64,000 nucleotides of DNA, from NCBI GenBank assembly GCA_037145635.1, contig JBBCXB010000001.1, positions 434,001 through 498,000 on the forward strand, written 5' to 3'. Source of the DNA: JAATFS01 sp037145635. Its GTDB lineage: Bacteria; Pseudomonadota; Gammaproteobacteria; Xanthomonadales; Xanthomonadaceae. This document shows positions 1 to 8,854 of this stretch, piece after piece (position 1 is the first letter of the stretch; every line of letters starts with the position of its first letter). The notes under the pieces are model-generated. The model was not told the DNA's origin and did no database searches. It saw nothing but the letters and a program-made list of their open reading frames with translations. Position numbers and translations under genes: made by a program.

Positions 1-319
1 TGGCGTCCTCGTCGTGCATGAGCTTGTGGAAGCCGTCGCGCCCGGTGGTCATCGACAGGATCGGCATCACCCGCAGCTTCTTCTGGCGGGCGATGGCGTA
101 CACGTAGTCGTTCGGGGTGCCGTTGACCAGCCCGTTCTGGTCCACGCCGTACCAGGTGGGGACCAGCACGTCGATCTTGTCGGCGTGGGCGAGGAAGGCG
201 TTGGTCGATTTCTGCGTGTTCATCAGGTAGAACAGCGCGGTCGGCGGCTTTGCCGGGGCCGCTGCGGCGGGGCAGGCCAGGGCCAGGGCGAGCAGCAGCC
301 CTGCGAATCGCTTGATCAT
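1..319 (-). CDS. GH18-like secreted glycosidase, N-terminal part only
   Basis: Only the first 106 codons lie in the window; the gene runs off the left edge. The start is the ATG complementary to 317-319, which overlaps the fucosidase stop in an ATGA arrangement, so the two genes are probably translationally coupled. Residues 1-21 form a signal peptide (basic start, Leu/Ala core, AAAA exit). The mature start, with FYLMNTQKST, a DVLVPTWYGVD segment and KKLRVMPILS, resembles the first strands of a GH18 (YaaH/chitinase-like) barrel. The catalytic DxxDxDxE motif would lie outside the window. Next to a GH29 fucosidase it could act on GlcNAc-containing glycans such as N-glycan cores. Family assignment is moderate; substrate is inference. 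Confidence 0.65.
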   Translation of the reverse strand, partial: MIKRFAGLLLALALACPAAAAPAKPPTALFYLMNTQKSTNAFLAHADKIDVLVPTWYGVDQNGLVNGTPNDYVYAIARQKKLRVMPILSMTTGRDGFHKLMHDEDA

Positions 320-2028
320 CGTGGCGGGTGTCCGTCGGTGGGGGAGGGCGAGGAGGAAGTGGGAGGCGTGGCCAGGTCGATGCGGAACACGTAGGCGTGC
401 TCGCCGGCGGGCCGCTTCGGCAGGGTCAGGTGCAGGCCGTCGGCGCGTTGCGCGAACGGCACCGGGCGCCCGTCCGCCAGCAGGGTGACGCCGCGCACGC
501 CGTCGGCGGCGGTGAGCGAGCGGATCACCGCCTGGCCATCGGCCGGCCAGCCCATCTCGATCGCGTACAGCGCGCCGTCGCGCACGGTGAAGCGGAAATC
601 CTCGGCGGTATAGGGCCGGGTCTTGGTGTCCTGGAAGGTGCCGCCGACCACCTCGGTCGGGCCCTCGCCGTAGGTGCGCCAGGGCCGGCTGTCGTAGATC
701 GCCTCGCCATTGGTCTTCAGCCAGCGGCCGATCGCCAGCAGGATGTCGCGCTCGGTGTCGGGGATCGAGCCATCGGCGCGCGGGCCGATGTTGAGCATCA
801 GGTTGCCGTTCTTGCTGACCACGTCCACCAGCATGTGCAGGATGAAGGTCGGGGTCTTGTAGGTGTCGTTCTCCACGTAGCCCCACGAGGCGTTGCTGAC
901 CGAGGTGTCGGTCTGCCAGTGCGTGGGATGGATGCCGGTGAGCTGGCCGCGCTCGATGTCCAGCGTGCCCGCGCCTTCCGGGAACGCCCCGAGCTTGTAG
1001 TTGACCACCACCCCGTCGCCGCGCGCCGCGCCGTGGTTGTAGTAGTACGCCAGCATCGTCGGCAGGGTGCCGCGGAACGTGGGATGGGCGATCCACCAGT
1101 CGAAGTAGATCAGCTCCGGGTTGTAGCGGTCGATCAGCTCGGTGGTGCGTGCCAGCCAGTCGTCCAGCCAGGCCTGCGAGACCGGCGTCCAGTCGTTGTG
1201 GACATCGGCGTCGTCCTTGCCGGGCAGCCGCACCTGCGCCGGACCGTAGAGCCCGGCATAGCGCGGATCGTTGACGTCCGAATCGAACTGGCGGCCACCA
1301 TCGAAGAACCAGTCGTGCTCGGCGCGGTGCGAGGACAGGCCGAAGTGCAGGCCCTGCGCGCGGATCGCGGTGGACAGGTCGCCGAGCAGGTCGCGCCGGG
1401 GTCCCATCTTCACCGCGGTCCAGTCCGACAGCCGCGAGTCGTAGAGCGCGAAGCCGTCGTGGTGCTCGGCCACCGGCACCACGTAGCGCGCGCCGGCCGC
1501 GCGGAACAGCCTGGCCCACGCGTCCGGATCGAACTTGGGCGCGGTGAACAGCGGGATCAGGTCCTTGTAGCCGAACCGGGCCTGCGGCCCGTAGGTGGCG
1601 AGGTGGTGCGCGTAGTCCTTGCTGTCCTGCTGGTACATGTTGCGCGAGTACCACTCGTTGCCGAACGCCGGCACCGAGAACACGCCCCAGTGGATGAAGA
1701 TGCCGAACTTGGCGTCGTCGTACCACGCCGGCGAGCGGTAGGCCTTGAGCGCGCTCCAGTCGGGCCGGAACGGTCCCTGGCGCGCACCGGCCTCGGCCTG
1801 GCGCACCCGCCGCGTGCGCTCTGGCGCGTAGCGGGCGGTGGCCTGCAGCCATTGCTGGTCGATCTGCTCCGGGCTCAGGCGCGTGGCCGTGGGGACGGTG
1901 GGTGCGGGGGCAGCGGGGGCGGCGGTCGCCGCCCAGGGCAGTGCCAGGGCGAGCGCGGCGGCCAGAAATCCGGGTACAGCTCCGGCGTGGCGGGATCGGG
2001 CCGCGCGGGCGCGGGTCTCGGACGTCAT
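316..2028 (-). CDS. GH29 alpha-L-fucosidase, secreted
   Basis: A 570-residue protein that should remove alpha-linked fucose from glycans. The chosen start, ATG at 2028, gives a signal peptide with an Ala/Leu core at about residues 20-37; an upstream in-frame ATG at 2121 would only add a basic tail overlapping the receptor gene. GH29 landmarks are KFGIFIHWGVFSVPAF at about 107-122, EHHDGFALYDS at about 188-198, and ELIYFDWW near 310, where Asp310 fits the family nucleophile. The C-terminal third looks like the usual beta-sandwich. It lies 97 bases downstream of the interrupted TonB receptor and overlaps the GH18-like gene by 4 bases. In Xanthomonas, a comparable glycosidase cluster (nix genes) degrades plant N-glycans with the GlcNAc system; that role here is inferred from context. 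Confidence 0.9.
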   Translation of the reverse strand: MTSETRARAARSRHAGAVPGFLAAALALALPWAATAAPAAPAPTVPTATRLSPEQIDQQWLQATARYAPERTRRVRQAEAGARQGPFRPDWSALKAYRSPAWYDDAKFGIFIHWGVFSVPAFGNEWYSRNMYQQDSKDYAHHLATYGPQARFGYKDLIPLFTAPKFDPDAWARLFRAAGARYVVPVAEHHDGFALYDSRLSDWTAVKMGPRRDLLGDLSTAIRAQGLHFGLSSHRAEHDWFFDGGRQFDSDVNDPRYAGLYGPAQVRLPGKDDADVHNDWTPVSQAWLDDWLARTTELIDRYNPELIYFDWWIAHPTFRGTLPTMLAYYYNHGAARGDGVVVNYKLGAFPEGAGTLDIERGQLTGIHPTHWQTDTSVSNASWGYVENDTYKTPTFILHMLVDVVSKNGNLMLNIGPRADGSIPDTERDILLAIGRWLKTNGEAIYDSRPWRTYGEGPTEVVGGTFQDTKTRPYTAEDFRFTVRDGALYAIEMGWPADGQAVIRSLTAADGVRGVTLLADGRPVPFAQRADGLHLTLPKRPAGEHAYVFRIDLATPPTSSSPSPTDGHPPR

Positions 2029-2085
2029 GCGAACTGCACTCCTGTCGGAACGGGACGCAGCCGGAAGGCTCCGTCTGGGGAAGAA

Positions 2086-2115
2086 GCGCGCCACCGTGGA
2101 GGGACGGTGGCGCGC
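2086..2115 (-). terminator. 12-bp inverted repeat between receptor and fucosidase
   Basis: A perfect 12-bp stem (2086-2097 pairing with 2104-2115) has a 6-base loop. On the minus strand it follows the receptor stop codon by 10 bases and is followed by a short pyrimidine stretch with only four or five T in nine. It may be a partial terminator, attenuator or mRNA-stabilising hairpin that lowers fucosidase expression relative to the receptor. Structure is seen; function is inferred. Confidence 0.55.
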
Positions 2116-2125
2116 CGGCACCGCA

Positions 2126-4738
2126 TCAGAACTTGAAGTTCAGCTGGGCCACGTAGCCGCGCCCGCTCTTGTACATGCCGATCGGCGCGTACTTGACCTC
2201 GTTGTACCAGTAATAGGTGGAGTCGAGCAGGTTGGTGGCGCTGAAGCTGATGCCCATCCAGTCGTTGATCTGGTACGAGGCGGTCAGGTCCAGCTGCTTG
2301 TACTCGTCGGTGAAGATGTTCGAGTCCAGCCGGCCGATCTGGGTGAAGTACTTGGAGCGGTAGCTGTAGTTCACCCGCACCATCCAGTCGCCGTGCTCCC
2401 AGTACGGGATGACGTTGTAGGTGTTCTCCGACAGGTAGGGCAGGTTGAGGCCGTCCTGCGAGTCGGACTCGGCGTAGGTGTAGTTCGCCTGCAGGCCGAA
2501 GCCGTAGCCGAAGGTCTGCTGGTAGTTCAGCGACGCACCGGTGACCTTGGCGCCGGTGGCGTTCACCGGCGAGCTCACCGTGTACAGGCCGCTGACGCCG
2601 GTCAGCGCATCGGTCAGTTGCTGCTGGGTGGTGGTGGTGACGATGTAGGAGCTGATGTCACGGTAGAAGATTTCCGCCGACAGCATGCTGGACGGTGCGA
2701 AGTACCACTCGGCGGCCAGGTCGTAGTTGGTGGACTCGTAGGGCTTCAGGTCCGGGTTGCCGCCGCTGGCGGTCAGGTTGCCGTTGCTGCTGCTGATGGT
2801 GAACGAGCCGGCGAGGTCGCTGTAGCGCGGCCTCGCGATCACCTTGGCGGCGGAGAAGCGCAGTACCTTGTCGTCGTCCAGGTCGTAGGCGATGTTGAAG
2901 CTGGGCAGCGGCTTGTAGTAGTGCGTGCTGCTCTGCACGTGCGAGTAGCTGCTGCCACCGTCATCGCTCTGCCAGTACAGCGACTTGTCCTTGGTGTCGA
3001 CATAGCGCAGGCCGAGGTTGCCGCGCCACGGGCCGGACTCGAAGTTCAGCTGCGCATACAGGTTGCTGGTGATCTCCTTGACGTCGAAGGACGAACCGTA
3101 GTCGATCTTGTACTCGCCCTGCGGCAGCGACTTCAGGTACGCGATCACCGAGTTGAGGTTGGCGGTCGACCAGTTGGTGAGATCGCCGCTGGCGCCCAGG
3201 CCGTCGTACAGGCCCCCCGGGGTGGTGCCAGGGCTGAAGTCGGTCAGCGACACGTAGTCGGTGGCGTACAGCGAGTTGCCGCTGGCGGCGACGCCGTTCT
3301 CGTGGTTGATGTACTTGTAGCCCAGCTGCAGCTTGTTGAGCGGGCCCCAGTCCAGGTCGCGTGCCGCGTCGAACTGGAAGTACTTCTCCTGGTCGGTGCT
3401 CTTGGAATAGTAGATGCCGCCTGCCTGCTGGCCGCTGCTCAGGCCCCAGTTCGATGCGCTGCCGTCGTCGTAGTTGACGGTGGTGTTGCTGCCGTCGTAG
3501 TTGAAGTCGTAGCCGCCGTTCTGCAGCAGGAACTTCATCAGGTATTCCGGGTTCTTGCCGCCGGTCGCCTTGGTGTCGCCCACCTGCGAGGTGAACACCC
3601 ATTTGTCGCCGTACCAGTCGTGGCGCAGGTTCAAACTCTTGGTGGTGACCTCGCTCTCGCGGTAGTTGGTGTCCAGTTGCGCGTAGGGCTGGCCGGCGGC
3701 GCCGTCGGACACGGTGGCCGAAGTGATGTAGCCGTTGCTGACGTTGGCCGCAGTGACCTTCTCCAGGTCGCTGTTGCAGGTCGGGCAGACGTAGCGCGAC
3801 TCGCTGAAGTTGTTGTACTTGCCCTTGATGTACAGCCCGGTCAGGTTGAACTCGTTCTGGTCGTTGGGCTTCCACTGCAGCGCGCCCTGCAGGCCGTTGC
3901 GCTCGCGCGTCTGCTGGAAGAAGGCGCTGTTGATGCCGGCCGGGACCTTGGCGGTGGCGACGTCGCCACCGTCGCCGGTGATCGCGGCGCTGGCCGGGAT
4001 GCTGGCACCGGTGGTGTAGCCGAAGAACTCGATGCCGGCGCGGGAGATGTCCTGCTTGTCGTGGGTGGCCGAGATCAGCGCGCCGAAGGTCTCGTCGTCG
4101 TTCTTCCAGCTCCACAGCGCCGAGCCGCGCGGATTGCCTTCCTCGGAACGGTCGTTGTAGTTGTAGCCCACCGAGCCGCGAATCGTGTTCTTGGGCAGGT
4201 CCAGCGGCTTGCGCGTGTGCACGATCACGGTGCCGCCGATCGAGCCTTCGTCGATGCGCGCCTCGGGGGTCTTGTAGACCTCCATCAGTCCGATGATCTC
4301 GGGCTACAGCAGGGTGTAGTTGAAGGTGCGGCCGCTGGTGTCGGTGGGGTTGCCGCCCCAGTCGCCGGAGGCGATGGTCTGGCCGTTGAGCAGCACGCGG
4401 TTGAGCGCCGGGTCGGTGCCGTTGATGCTGACCTTCTCGCCTTCGCCGAACTGGCGGTCCACGCTGATGCCGGGCAGGTGCGCCAGCGATTCGGCGGCGT
4501 TGGTGTCGGGGAACTTGCCGATGTCCTCGGCGCTGATCGCATCCACGATGGAGTTGGCCGAGCGCTTGACCGACTGGCTCTTCTCCAGCGAGGCGCGGTA
4601 GCCGGTGACGGTCACCGCATCCAGCTCGGTGGTGGCGGCGCCGCTGGCGGGCGCCTCCTGGGCCTGCGCGGCCGCAGGGCCGGCGCAGTAGAGGGCGGCC
4701 GTGATACAGAGTGCTAACGTCGTGGTGCGGCTACGCAT
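2126..4738 (-). pseudogene. TonB-dependent receptor interrupted by in-frame amber stop
   Basis: Read through, this is an 870-residue outer-membrane receptor. It starts at ATG 4738, preceded by GAGG 8 bases upstream, with a signal peptide ending near AAAQAQ. The plug domain (VTVTGYRASLEKS, ISAEDIGKFPDTNAAESLAH, NGTDPALNRVLLNGQ) is followed by a 22-strand-type barrel ending YVAQLNFKF. A TAG codon at 4306-4304 interrupts residue 145, right after FNYTLL and before PEIIG, in the middle of the plug. Reading frame and family similarity continue unchanged after it, so this is a substitution (a TCG serine or GAG glutamate codon would need one base), not a frameshift. The remaining ORF from ATG 4285 lacks signal and half the plug, so it should not make a functional receptor. 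The gene is the first of a probable receptor-GH29-GH18 operon. A sequencing error is the main alternative. Confidence 0.85.
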
Positions 4739-4815
4739 GGCTAAACCTCGTTGGTTAGTACAGAGAGCGAGAGCGGCTTGCGCGGCGGCGAGCCGTCTCC
4801 CGCTCGGCCTGATAC

Positions 4816-4837
4816 CGGCGGAGCGTTCGCTCCGCCG
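4816..4837 (-). other. Hairpin in receptor 5' leader
   Basis: The perfect inverted repeat CGGCGGAGCG/CGCTCCGCCG closes on a tight loop. It lies about 80 bases upstream of the receptor start on the template for the leader RNA. It has no T-tract, so it is unlikely to be a classical terminator; RNA stabilisation is possible. Confidence 0.4.
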
Positions 4838-5102
4838 ATGCTCGATGGGTGACGCGTCGTGCGGTCGTCCATGGGAAGCCCCGCACCGGCGATGTCCGGC
4901 AGGGCGGCTTCGGGTGTTCCCCAAAACACTCGGTGGAGCGGTGATGCGTTTGCGGTGGCGCGGGCGGCCTCCCTGCGGAAGCCTCGCTGATGCACCTGGC
5001 CGACCCTCCGGCGCGACCCCTGCGGTCGCCGCACGGGTCTTCGATGCATCCCGCGATCCCTTCGCGGCCGAGCCCTGATTTGTCTCGAGTCTGTAATACG
5101 CA

Positions 5103-5116
5103 TGACAGCGATGTCA
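5103..5116. promoter_or_regulatory. Palindromic box TGACAGCGATGTCA
   Basis: The site has TGACA and TGTCA half-sites around an NCGN centre. It matches the shape I recall for NagR-type, LacI-family operators of GlcNAc/chitin regulons. It lies 365 bases upstream of the receptor start, so it could serve a distal receptor promoter. It shares the GACA-NCGN-TGTC core with sites at 5369 and 45144. Confidence 0.6.
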
Positions 5117-5233
5117 ATAACTCTTCCGGCCTAATCGGCGTTTTCCGTCGCGCCTTTCGTCGGCGCCTTTGCAGCACCTCGAAGCGGCGCGTCCAGGAAA
5201 TTATTCATAAAGAAACTACCTGTTTTTGGTGGT

Positions 5234-5247
5234 TGGTAGCGTTATCG
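5234..5247. promoter_or_regulatory. LacI-type operator candidate TGGTAGCGTTATCG
   Basis: This imperfect palindrome with a central CG resembles the xyl-box-like sequences of Xanthomonas (TGGTAGCGCTAACA as I recall), with a few differences. It lies between the other two boxes. The regulator is unknown, so this is a weak call based on shape and position. Confidence 0.35.
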
Positions 5248-5368
5248 CAGGATGGACCGCATACATTTGTGCGGGATTCGCCGGAATCCGTGCGGAAATA
5301 TTTCCAATCGCATCGGTGGCCGTGTGCGGCGCGGCGCATCGGGTTAAGTTGCTCGGCAGGACAAATGC

Positions 5369-5382
5369 TGACAACGTTGTCT
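5369..5382. promoter_or_regulatory. Palindromic box TGACAACGTTGTCT before glucokinase
   Basis: GACAACGTTGTC (5370-5381) is a perfect 12-bp palindrome 67 bases upstream of the GTG start of glucokinase. The leftmost CTGACA could also act as a -35 element, so a bound repressor would block the promoter. The same 12-mer occurs upstream of the chitinase gene at 45145-45156, which argues for a shared regulator. Confidence 0.7.
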
Positions 5383-5448
5383 AGGTGCTGCGGTTACAGT
5401 GGCAGGCGCAGCTGCGGCGGACGTCGCTGCAACCAATCAGGAGAATGT

Positions 5449-6477
5449 GTGGCCGCAAGCAATCCAGTGGAAGCAATGACGTACTCCCCGCCCGAGCCCT
5501 TCCTCGCCGCCGACGTCGGCGGCACCCACGTACGGGTCGCGCTGATGGGCGCAGGCGCCGATGCGCGCTCGCCGGTCGCGGTGCTCGAGTACCGCAAGTA
5601 CCGCTGCGCCGATCACCCGGGGCTGGCGGAGATCCTGGCGAAGTTCGTCGCCGAGGTCGGCTGCGGCCCGGTGCGGCGCGGCGTGATCGCCAGCGCGGGC
5701 TATGCCCTGGAGGACGGCAGCGTCATTGCCGCGAACCTGCCGTGGGCGCTGTCGCCCCCGCGCATCCGGCAGCAGCTGGGGATGGACGCCCTGCACCTGG
5801 TCAACGACTTCGAGGCGGTGGCCCATGCCGCCGGCGCGATGGCCGACAACGAGGTGATGCACCTGTCCGGGCCCCGCGCGGTGCAGCCCGGCCCGGCGCT
5901 GGTGCTGGGCCCGGGCACCGGGCTGGGCGCGGCGCTGTGGATCCCGCAGGGGGACCGCCCGGTGGTGCTGGCCACCGAGGCCGGCCATGCCGCGCTGGCG
6001 GTGAGCAGCGACCTGGAGCTGGAGCTGCTGCGCGAACTGCGGCGCACGCGCACGCACGTGGCGACCGAGCACCTGCTGTCGGGCCCCGGCCTGCTGACGC
6101 TGTACCGCACGCTGTGCACCCTGCGCGCGCTCGACCCGGTTTGCGCGACGCCCGCCGAGGTGACCGCGGCTGCGCTGGCGGGCAGCGACGCGACGGCGCA
6201 CGACGCGCTGGCGGCCTTCTGCGGCCTGCTCGGCAGCGTGGTCGGCGACATGGCTTCGCTGTACGGCATCCGCGGCGGTGTCTACCTGGCGGGCGGCTTC
6301 CTGCCGCAGATCGCCGGGTTCCTGGCGGCGAGCACGTTCGCCGCGCGCCTGCTCGACAAGGGGCAGATGCGGCCGGCCCTGGAGCAGATCCCGGTCAAGC
6401 TGGTCGAACACGGGCAACTGGGCGTGATCGGCGCGGCGCACTGGTTGTTGCAGCACGAGGCCGGGACCCGGGACTAG
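5449..6477 (+). CDS. glk: Glucokinase (Glk family)
   Basis: A cytoplasmic ATP-dependent glucose kinase of 342 residues. It begins at GTG 5449, because AGGAG (5439-5443) stands 5 bases before it; ATG 5476 in the same frame is the alternative (333 residues). Motifs are the phosphate loop DVGGTH at about 22-27, the catalytic Asp120 in LVNDFEAVAHA, a second phosphate-binding GPGTGLGAALW, the TEAGHAAL sugar-binding segment and the C-terminal GGVYLAGGF. This is the PF02685-type Glk fold rather than a ROK kinase. It would phosphorylate glucose or related sugars released by the neighbouring glycosidases. It is divergent from the receptor operon and probably repressed through the palindrome 67 bases upstream. 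Confidence 0.9.
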   Translation: MAASNPVEAMTYSPPEPFLAADVGGTHVRVALMGAGADARSPVAVLEYRKYRCADHPGLAEILAKFVAEVGCGPVRRGVIASAGYALEDGSVIAANLPWALSPPRIRQQLGMDALHLVNDFEAVAHAAGAMADNEVMHLSGPRAVQPGPALVLGPGTGLGAALWIPQGDRPVVLATEAGHAALAVSSDLELELLRELRRTRTHVATEHLLSGPGLLTLYRTLCTLRALDPVCATPAEVTAAALAGSDATAHDALAAFCGLLGSVVGDMASLYGIRGGVYLAGGFLPQIAGFLAASTFAARLLDKGQMRPALEQIPVKLVEHGQLGVIGAAHWLLQHEAGTRD

Positions 6478-6669
6478 GGATTGGACGGGCGGCGGGGCGA
6501 TCCCGTGATCGGGCAGGCCGCGCCGCCGAGGCATGGCGAAGCGACCGCGGGCCGCCGGCGAGCGTTGCCGGATCCCACCGCCTGACGCCCGGCCCGACCG
6601 TGACGCCGACGCCGCGCGCGTGCCATCGTGCCGCGGGAGGCATCGGACGCCCGCGGCGTTCGTCCCGCT

Positions 6670-7404
6670 TTAAAGGTCGCCGAACCGCGCCTGCAGCGCT
6701 GCGATCGCCGCCAGGCCGGCGGTCTCGGTGCGCAGGATGCGCGGGCCCAGCTGCAGCCCGGCGAAGCCCGCGTCCGCCAGGGTCTGGCGATCGCGCGGCG
6801 ACCAGCCGCCTTCCGGGCCGATCGCGATCACCGCCGTGGCATCCGCCGGGGGCGCCAGCGTCGCCAGGCGGTGCGCGCCCTGCGGGTCCAGGGTCAGGCG
6901 CATGGCCTGCGCGGCCACCCGCTGCGCTGCCTCGGCCAGGGACGCCGGCAGTCCCAGCGCCGGCACGCGCGCGCGCCCGGACTGCTCGCAGGCGGACACG
7001 ATCACGCTGTGCCAGTGCGCCATCCGCTTCTCGGTGCGCGCCGCGTCCAGCCGCACCTCGGTACGCTCGGCATTCACCGGCACCACCGCGGCCACGCCGA
7101 GCTCGGTGGCCTTCTGCAGGATCAGGTCCATCTTCTCGCCGCGCGCGATGCCCTGGATCAGCGTGATCGCCAGCGGCGACTCGTTGTCCACGGCCGCGGC
7201 GGATTCGACCGCCACCCGCGCCTCGCGCTTGCCGACGGCGACCAGCCGCGCCGCATAGTCGCGGCCGTCGCCGTTGAACAGCACGCAGCGGTCGCCCTCG
7301 CGCAGGCGCAGCACGCGCAGCAGGTGGTTGGCGGTGTCCTCGGGCAGCGCGAGCTCGGCCTGCGGCGCCAGCGCCAGGTCGACGTGGCAGCGGGTCAGGC
7401 GCAT
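6670..7404 (-). CDS. rsmE: 16S rRNA m3U1498 methyltransferase RsmE
   Basis: A 244-residue SPOUT-class methyltransferase that methylates U1498 of 16S rRNA. Its N-terminal PUA-like region (NHLLRVLRLREGD, about 26-38) is followed by the trefoil-knot domain with GIARGEKMDLILQKATELG, the SAM-binding IGPEGGWS and the closing LGPRILRTETA. The start ATG at 7404 lies inside the bioA 3' end, a 10-base overlap, so it is probably expressed by coupling with bioA. Length is normal for the family. No terminator with a T-tract follows. Confidence 0.95.
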   Translation of the reverse strand: MRLTRCHVDLALAPQAELALPEDTANHLLRVLRLREGDRCVLFNGDGRDYAARLVAVGKREARVAVESAAAVDNESPLAITLIQGIARGEKMDLILQKATELGVAAVVPVNAERTEVRLDAARTEKRMAHWHSVIVSACEQSGRARVPALGLPASLAEAAQRVAAQAMRLTLDPQGAHRLATLAPPADATAVIAIGPEGGWSPRDRQTLADAGFAGLQLGPRILRTETAGLAAIAALQARFGDL

Positions 7405-8813
7405 GCGACGGCCTCGTCGATGGCGGCCCGGGTGGTGTCGGCGAGCAGCGCCAGCTGTTCCTCGTCGATGCAGTACGGCGGCATCCAGTACAGGATGTCG
7501 CCGAGCGGGCGCAGGACCACCCCGCGTGCGAGTGCCGCGCGGTAGGCCTGCAGGCCCACGCGCGCGGCGGCCGGGAACGGCGTGCGGCGATCGCCGTCGC
7601 GGGTCAGCTCGAACGCCACCACCATGCCGGCCTGGCGCACGTCGGCGACGTGGCGGTGGTCCTGGAACGGTGCGGCCAGGCGGCGCAGGGTCTCGGCGGT
7701 GGCCTGGTTGCGCTCGATCACGCGGTCGCTCGCGAAGATGTCCAGGGTGGCCAGCGCCGCGGAGCAGGCCAGTGGATTGCCGGTGTAGCTGTGCGAGTGC
7801 AGGAAGGCGCGCTCGCGCGAATCGTCCAGGAAGGCGTCGTACAGCACCTGGGTGGTGAGTACCGCGGCCAGCGGCAGGAAGCCGCCGGTCAGCCCCTTCG
7901 ACAGGCACAGCAGGTCCGGCATGACGCCGGCCTGCTCGCAGGCGAACAGGGTGCCGGTCCGGCCGAAGCCGGTGGCGATCTCGTCGGCGATCAGGAACGC
8001 GCCATTGGCGTCGCACAGTTCGCGCGCGCGCTGCAGGTAGACCGGGTCGTGCATGCGCATGCCGCCGGCGCATTGCAGGCGCGGCTCCAGGATCAGCGCG
8101 CAGATCTCGCCAGGATGCCGGTCGAACAGGTCGGCCAGCGCGTCGGCGGCCTGCAGCGCCCGCTCGGCCGCGCTCTGGCCGGGCACGGCCAGGTAGGCGT
8201 CCGGCGAGGGCGCGAACACCGCCTCGGCCAGCAGTGGCGCGTAGACGCGCCGGTACAGCGGGATGTCGCCCACCGACAGTGCGCCGATCGTCTCGCCGTG
8301 GTAGCCGTTCTCCAGCGCGATGAAGCGGGTGCGCTGCGGCTCGTCGCGGTTGCGGAAATAGTGGAAGGCCATCTTCAGCGCCACCTCCACCCCGGCCGAG
8401 CCGTTGTCGGCATAGAACACCTTGCTCAGCGGCGCGCGCCCGCGCTGGCGCGGCGCGATCGCCAGCAGCCGCTCGGCCAGCCGCACCGCCGGTTCGTGGG
8501 TGAAGCCGGCCAGCATCACCTGCTCGAGCCTGCCGGCCTGCGCGGCGATCGCCGCGCCGATGCGCGGCTCGGCGTGGCCGAACAGGTTGGTCCACCAGCT
8601 GCTGACCGCGTCGAGGTAGCGGCGGCCGTCATGGCCGATCAGCCAGGCGCCGTCGCCGCGGGCGATGGGCACCAGCGGCAGGGCGTGCGGATGCTCGCGC
8701 ATCTGCGTGCACGGGTGCCACAGCACGTCGAGGTCGCGCGCCCGCCAGCGCTCGGCAGCGTCCTGGAGAGCCGGGTCTGCTAGCATTTCGGATTCATGGA
8801 CATGTCGATGCAT
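7395..8813 (-). CDS. bioA: Adenosylmethionine-8-amino-7-oxononanoate aminotransferase
   Basis: A PLP enzyme of biotin synthesis that moves an amino group from SAM to KAPA, giving DAPA. It is a 472-residue class-III aminotransferase. The substrate loop VSSWWTNLFGHAEPRI (about 70-85), YADNGSAGVEVALKMA (134-149), DEIATGFGRTGT (278-289) and the PLP lysine K306 in LCLSKGLTGGF are all present. The start at 8813 has a purine-rich GGGAAG directly before it; ATG 8786 (nine codons shorter) is equally possible. The gene is divergent from nudE, 41 bases away, and overlaps rsmE at its end. No other bio genes lie in the window. Confidence 0.95.
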   Translation of the reverse strand: MHRHVHESEMLADPALQDAAERWRARDLDVLWHPCTQMREHPHALPLVPIARGDGAWLIGHDGRRYLDAVSSWWTNLFGHAEPRIGAAIAAQAGRLEQVMLAGFTHEPAVRLAERLLAIAPRQRGRAPLSKVFYADNGSAGVEVALKMAFHYFRNRDEPQRTRFIALENGYHGETIGALSVGDIPLYRRVYAPLLAEAVFAPSPDAYLAVPGQSAAERALQAADALADLFDRHPGEICALILEPRLQCAGGMRMHDPVYLQRARELCDANGAFLIADEIATGFGRTGTLFACEQAGVMPDLLCLSKGLTGGFLPLAAVLTTQVLYDAFLDDSRERAFLHSHSYTGNPLACSAALATLDIFASDRVIERNQATAETLRRLAAPFQDHRHVADVRQAGMVVAFELTRDGDRRTPFPAAARVGLQAYRAALARGVVLRPLGDILYWMPPYCIDEEQLALLADTTRAAIDEAVACA

Positions 8814-8854
8814 CTTCCCATTCTATCGGCCGGCCGCTCCGGTGCGGAGTTCGC

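Larger units (their letters stand above)
4739..5448. other. 710-bp divergent regulatory region, receptor/glucokinase
   Basis: No convincing gene lies here. The part from about 5090 to 5390 is clearly poorer in G+C than the surroundings and holds three palindromic operator-like sites (listed separately at 5103, 5234 and 5369). A strong 9-10-bp hairpin (4816-4837) lies in the probable 5' leader of the receptor transcript. Such a long, AT-rich and operator-dense interval fits a catabolic locus with more than one LacI-type regulator. Confidence 0.6.

Noticed and set aside
4283..4306. Programmed stop-codon readthrough or reinitiation in the receptor
   Set aside because: No readthrough context or structure seen, and reinitiation would remove the signal peptide and half the plug; a mutation or error is simpler.
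328..4717. Two long plus-strand frames over the fucosidase and TonB receptor
   Set aside because: Translations are repetitive and unrelated to any family, while the opposite strand has strong domain signatures.
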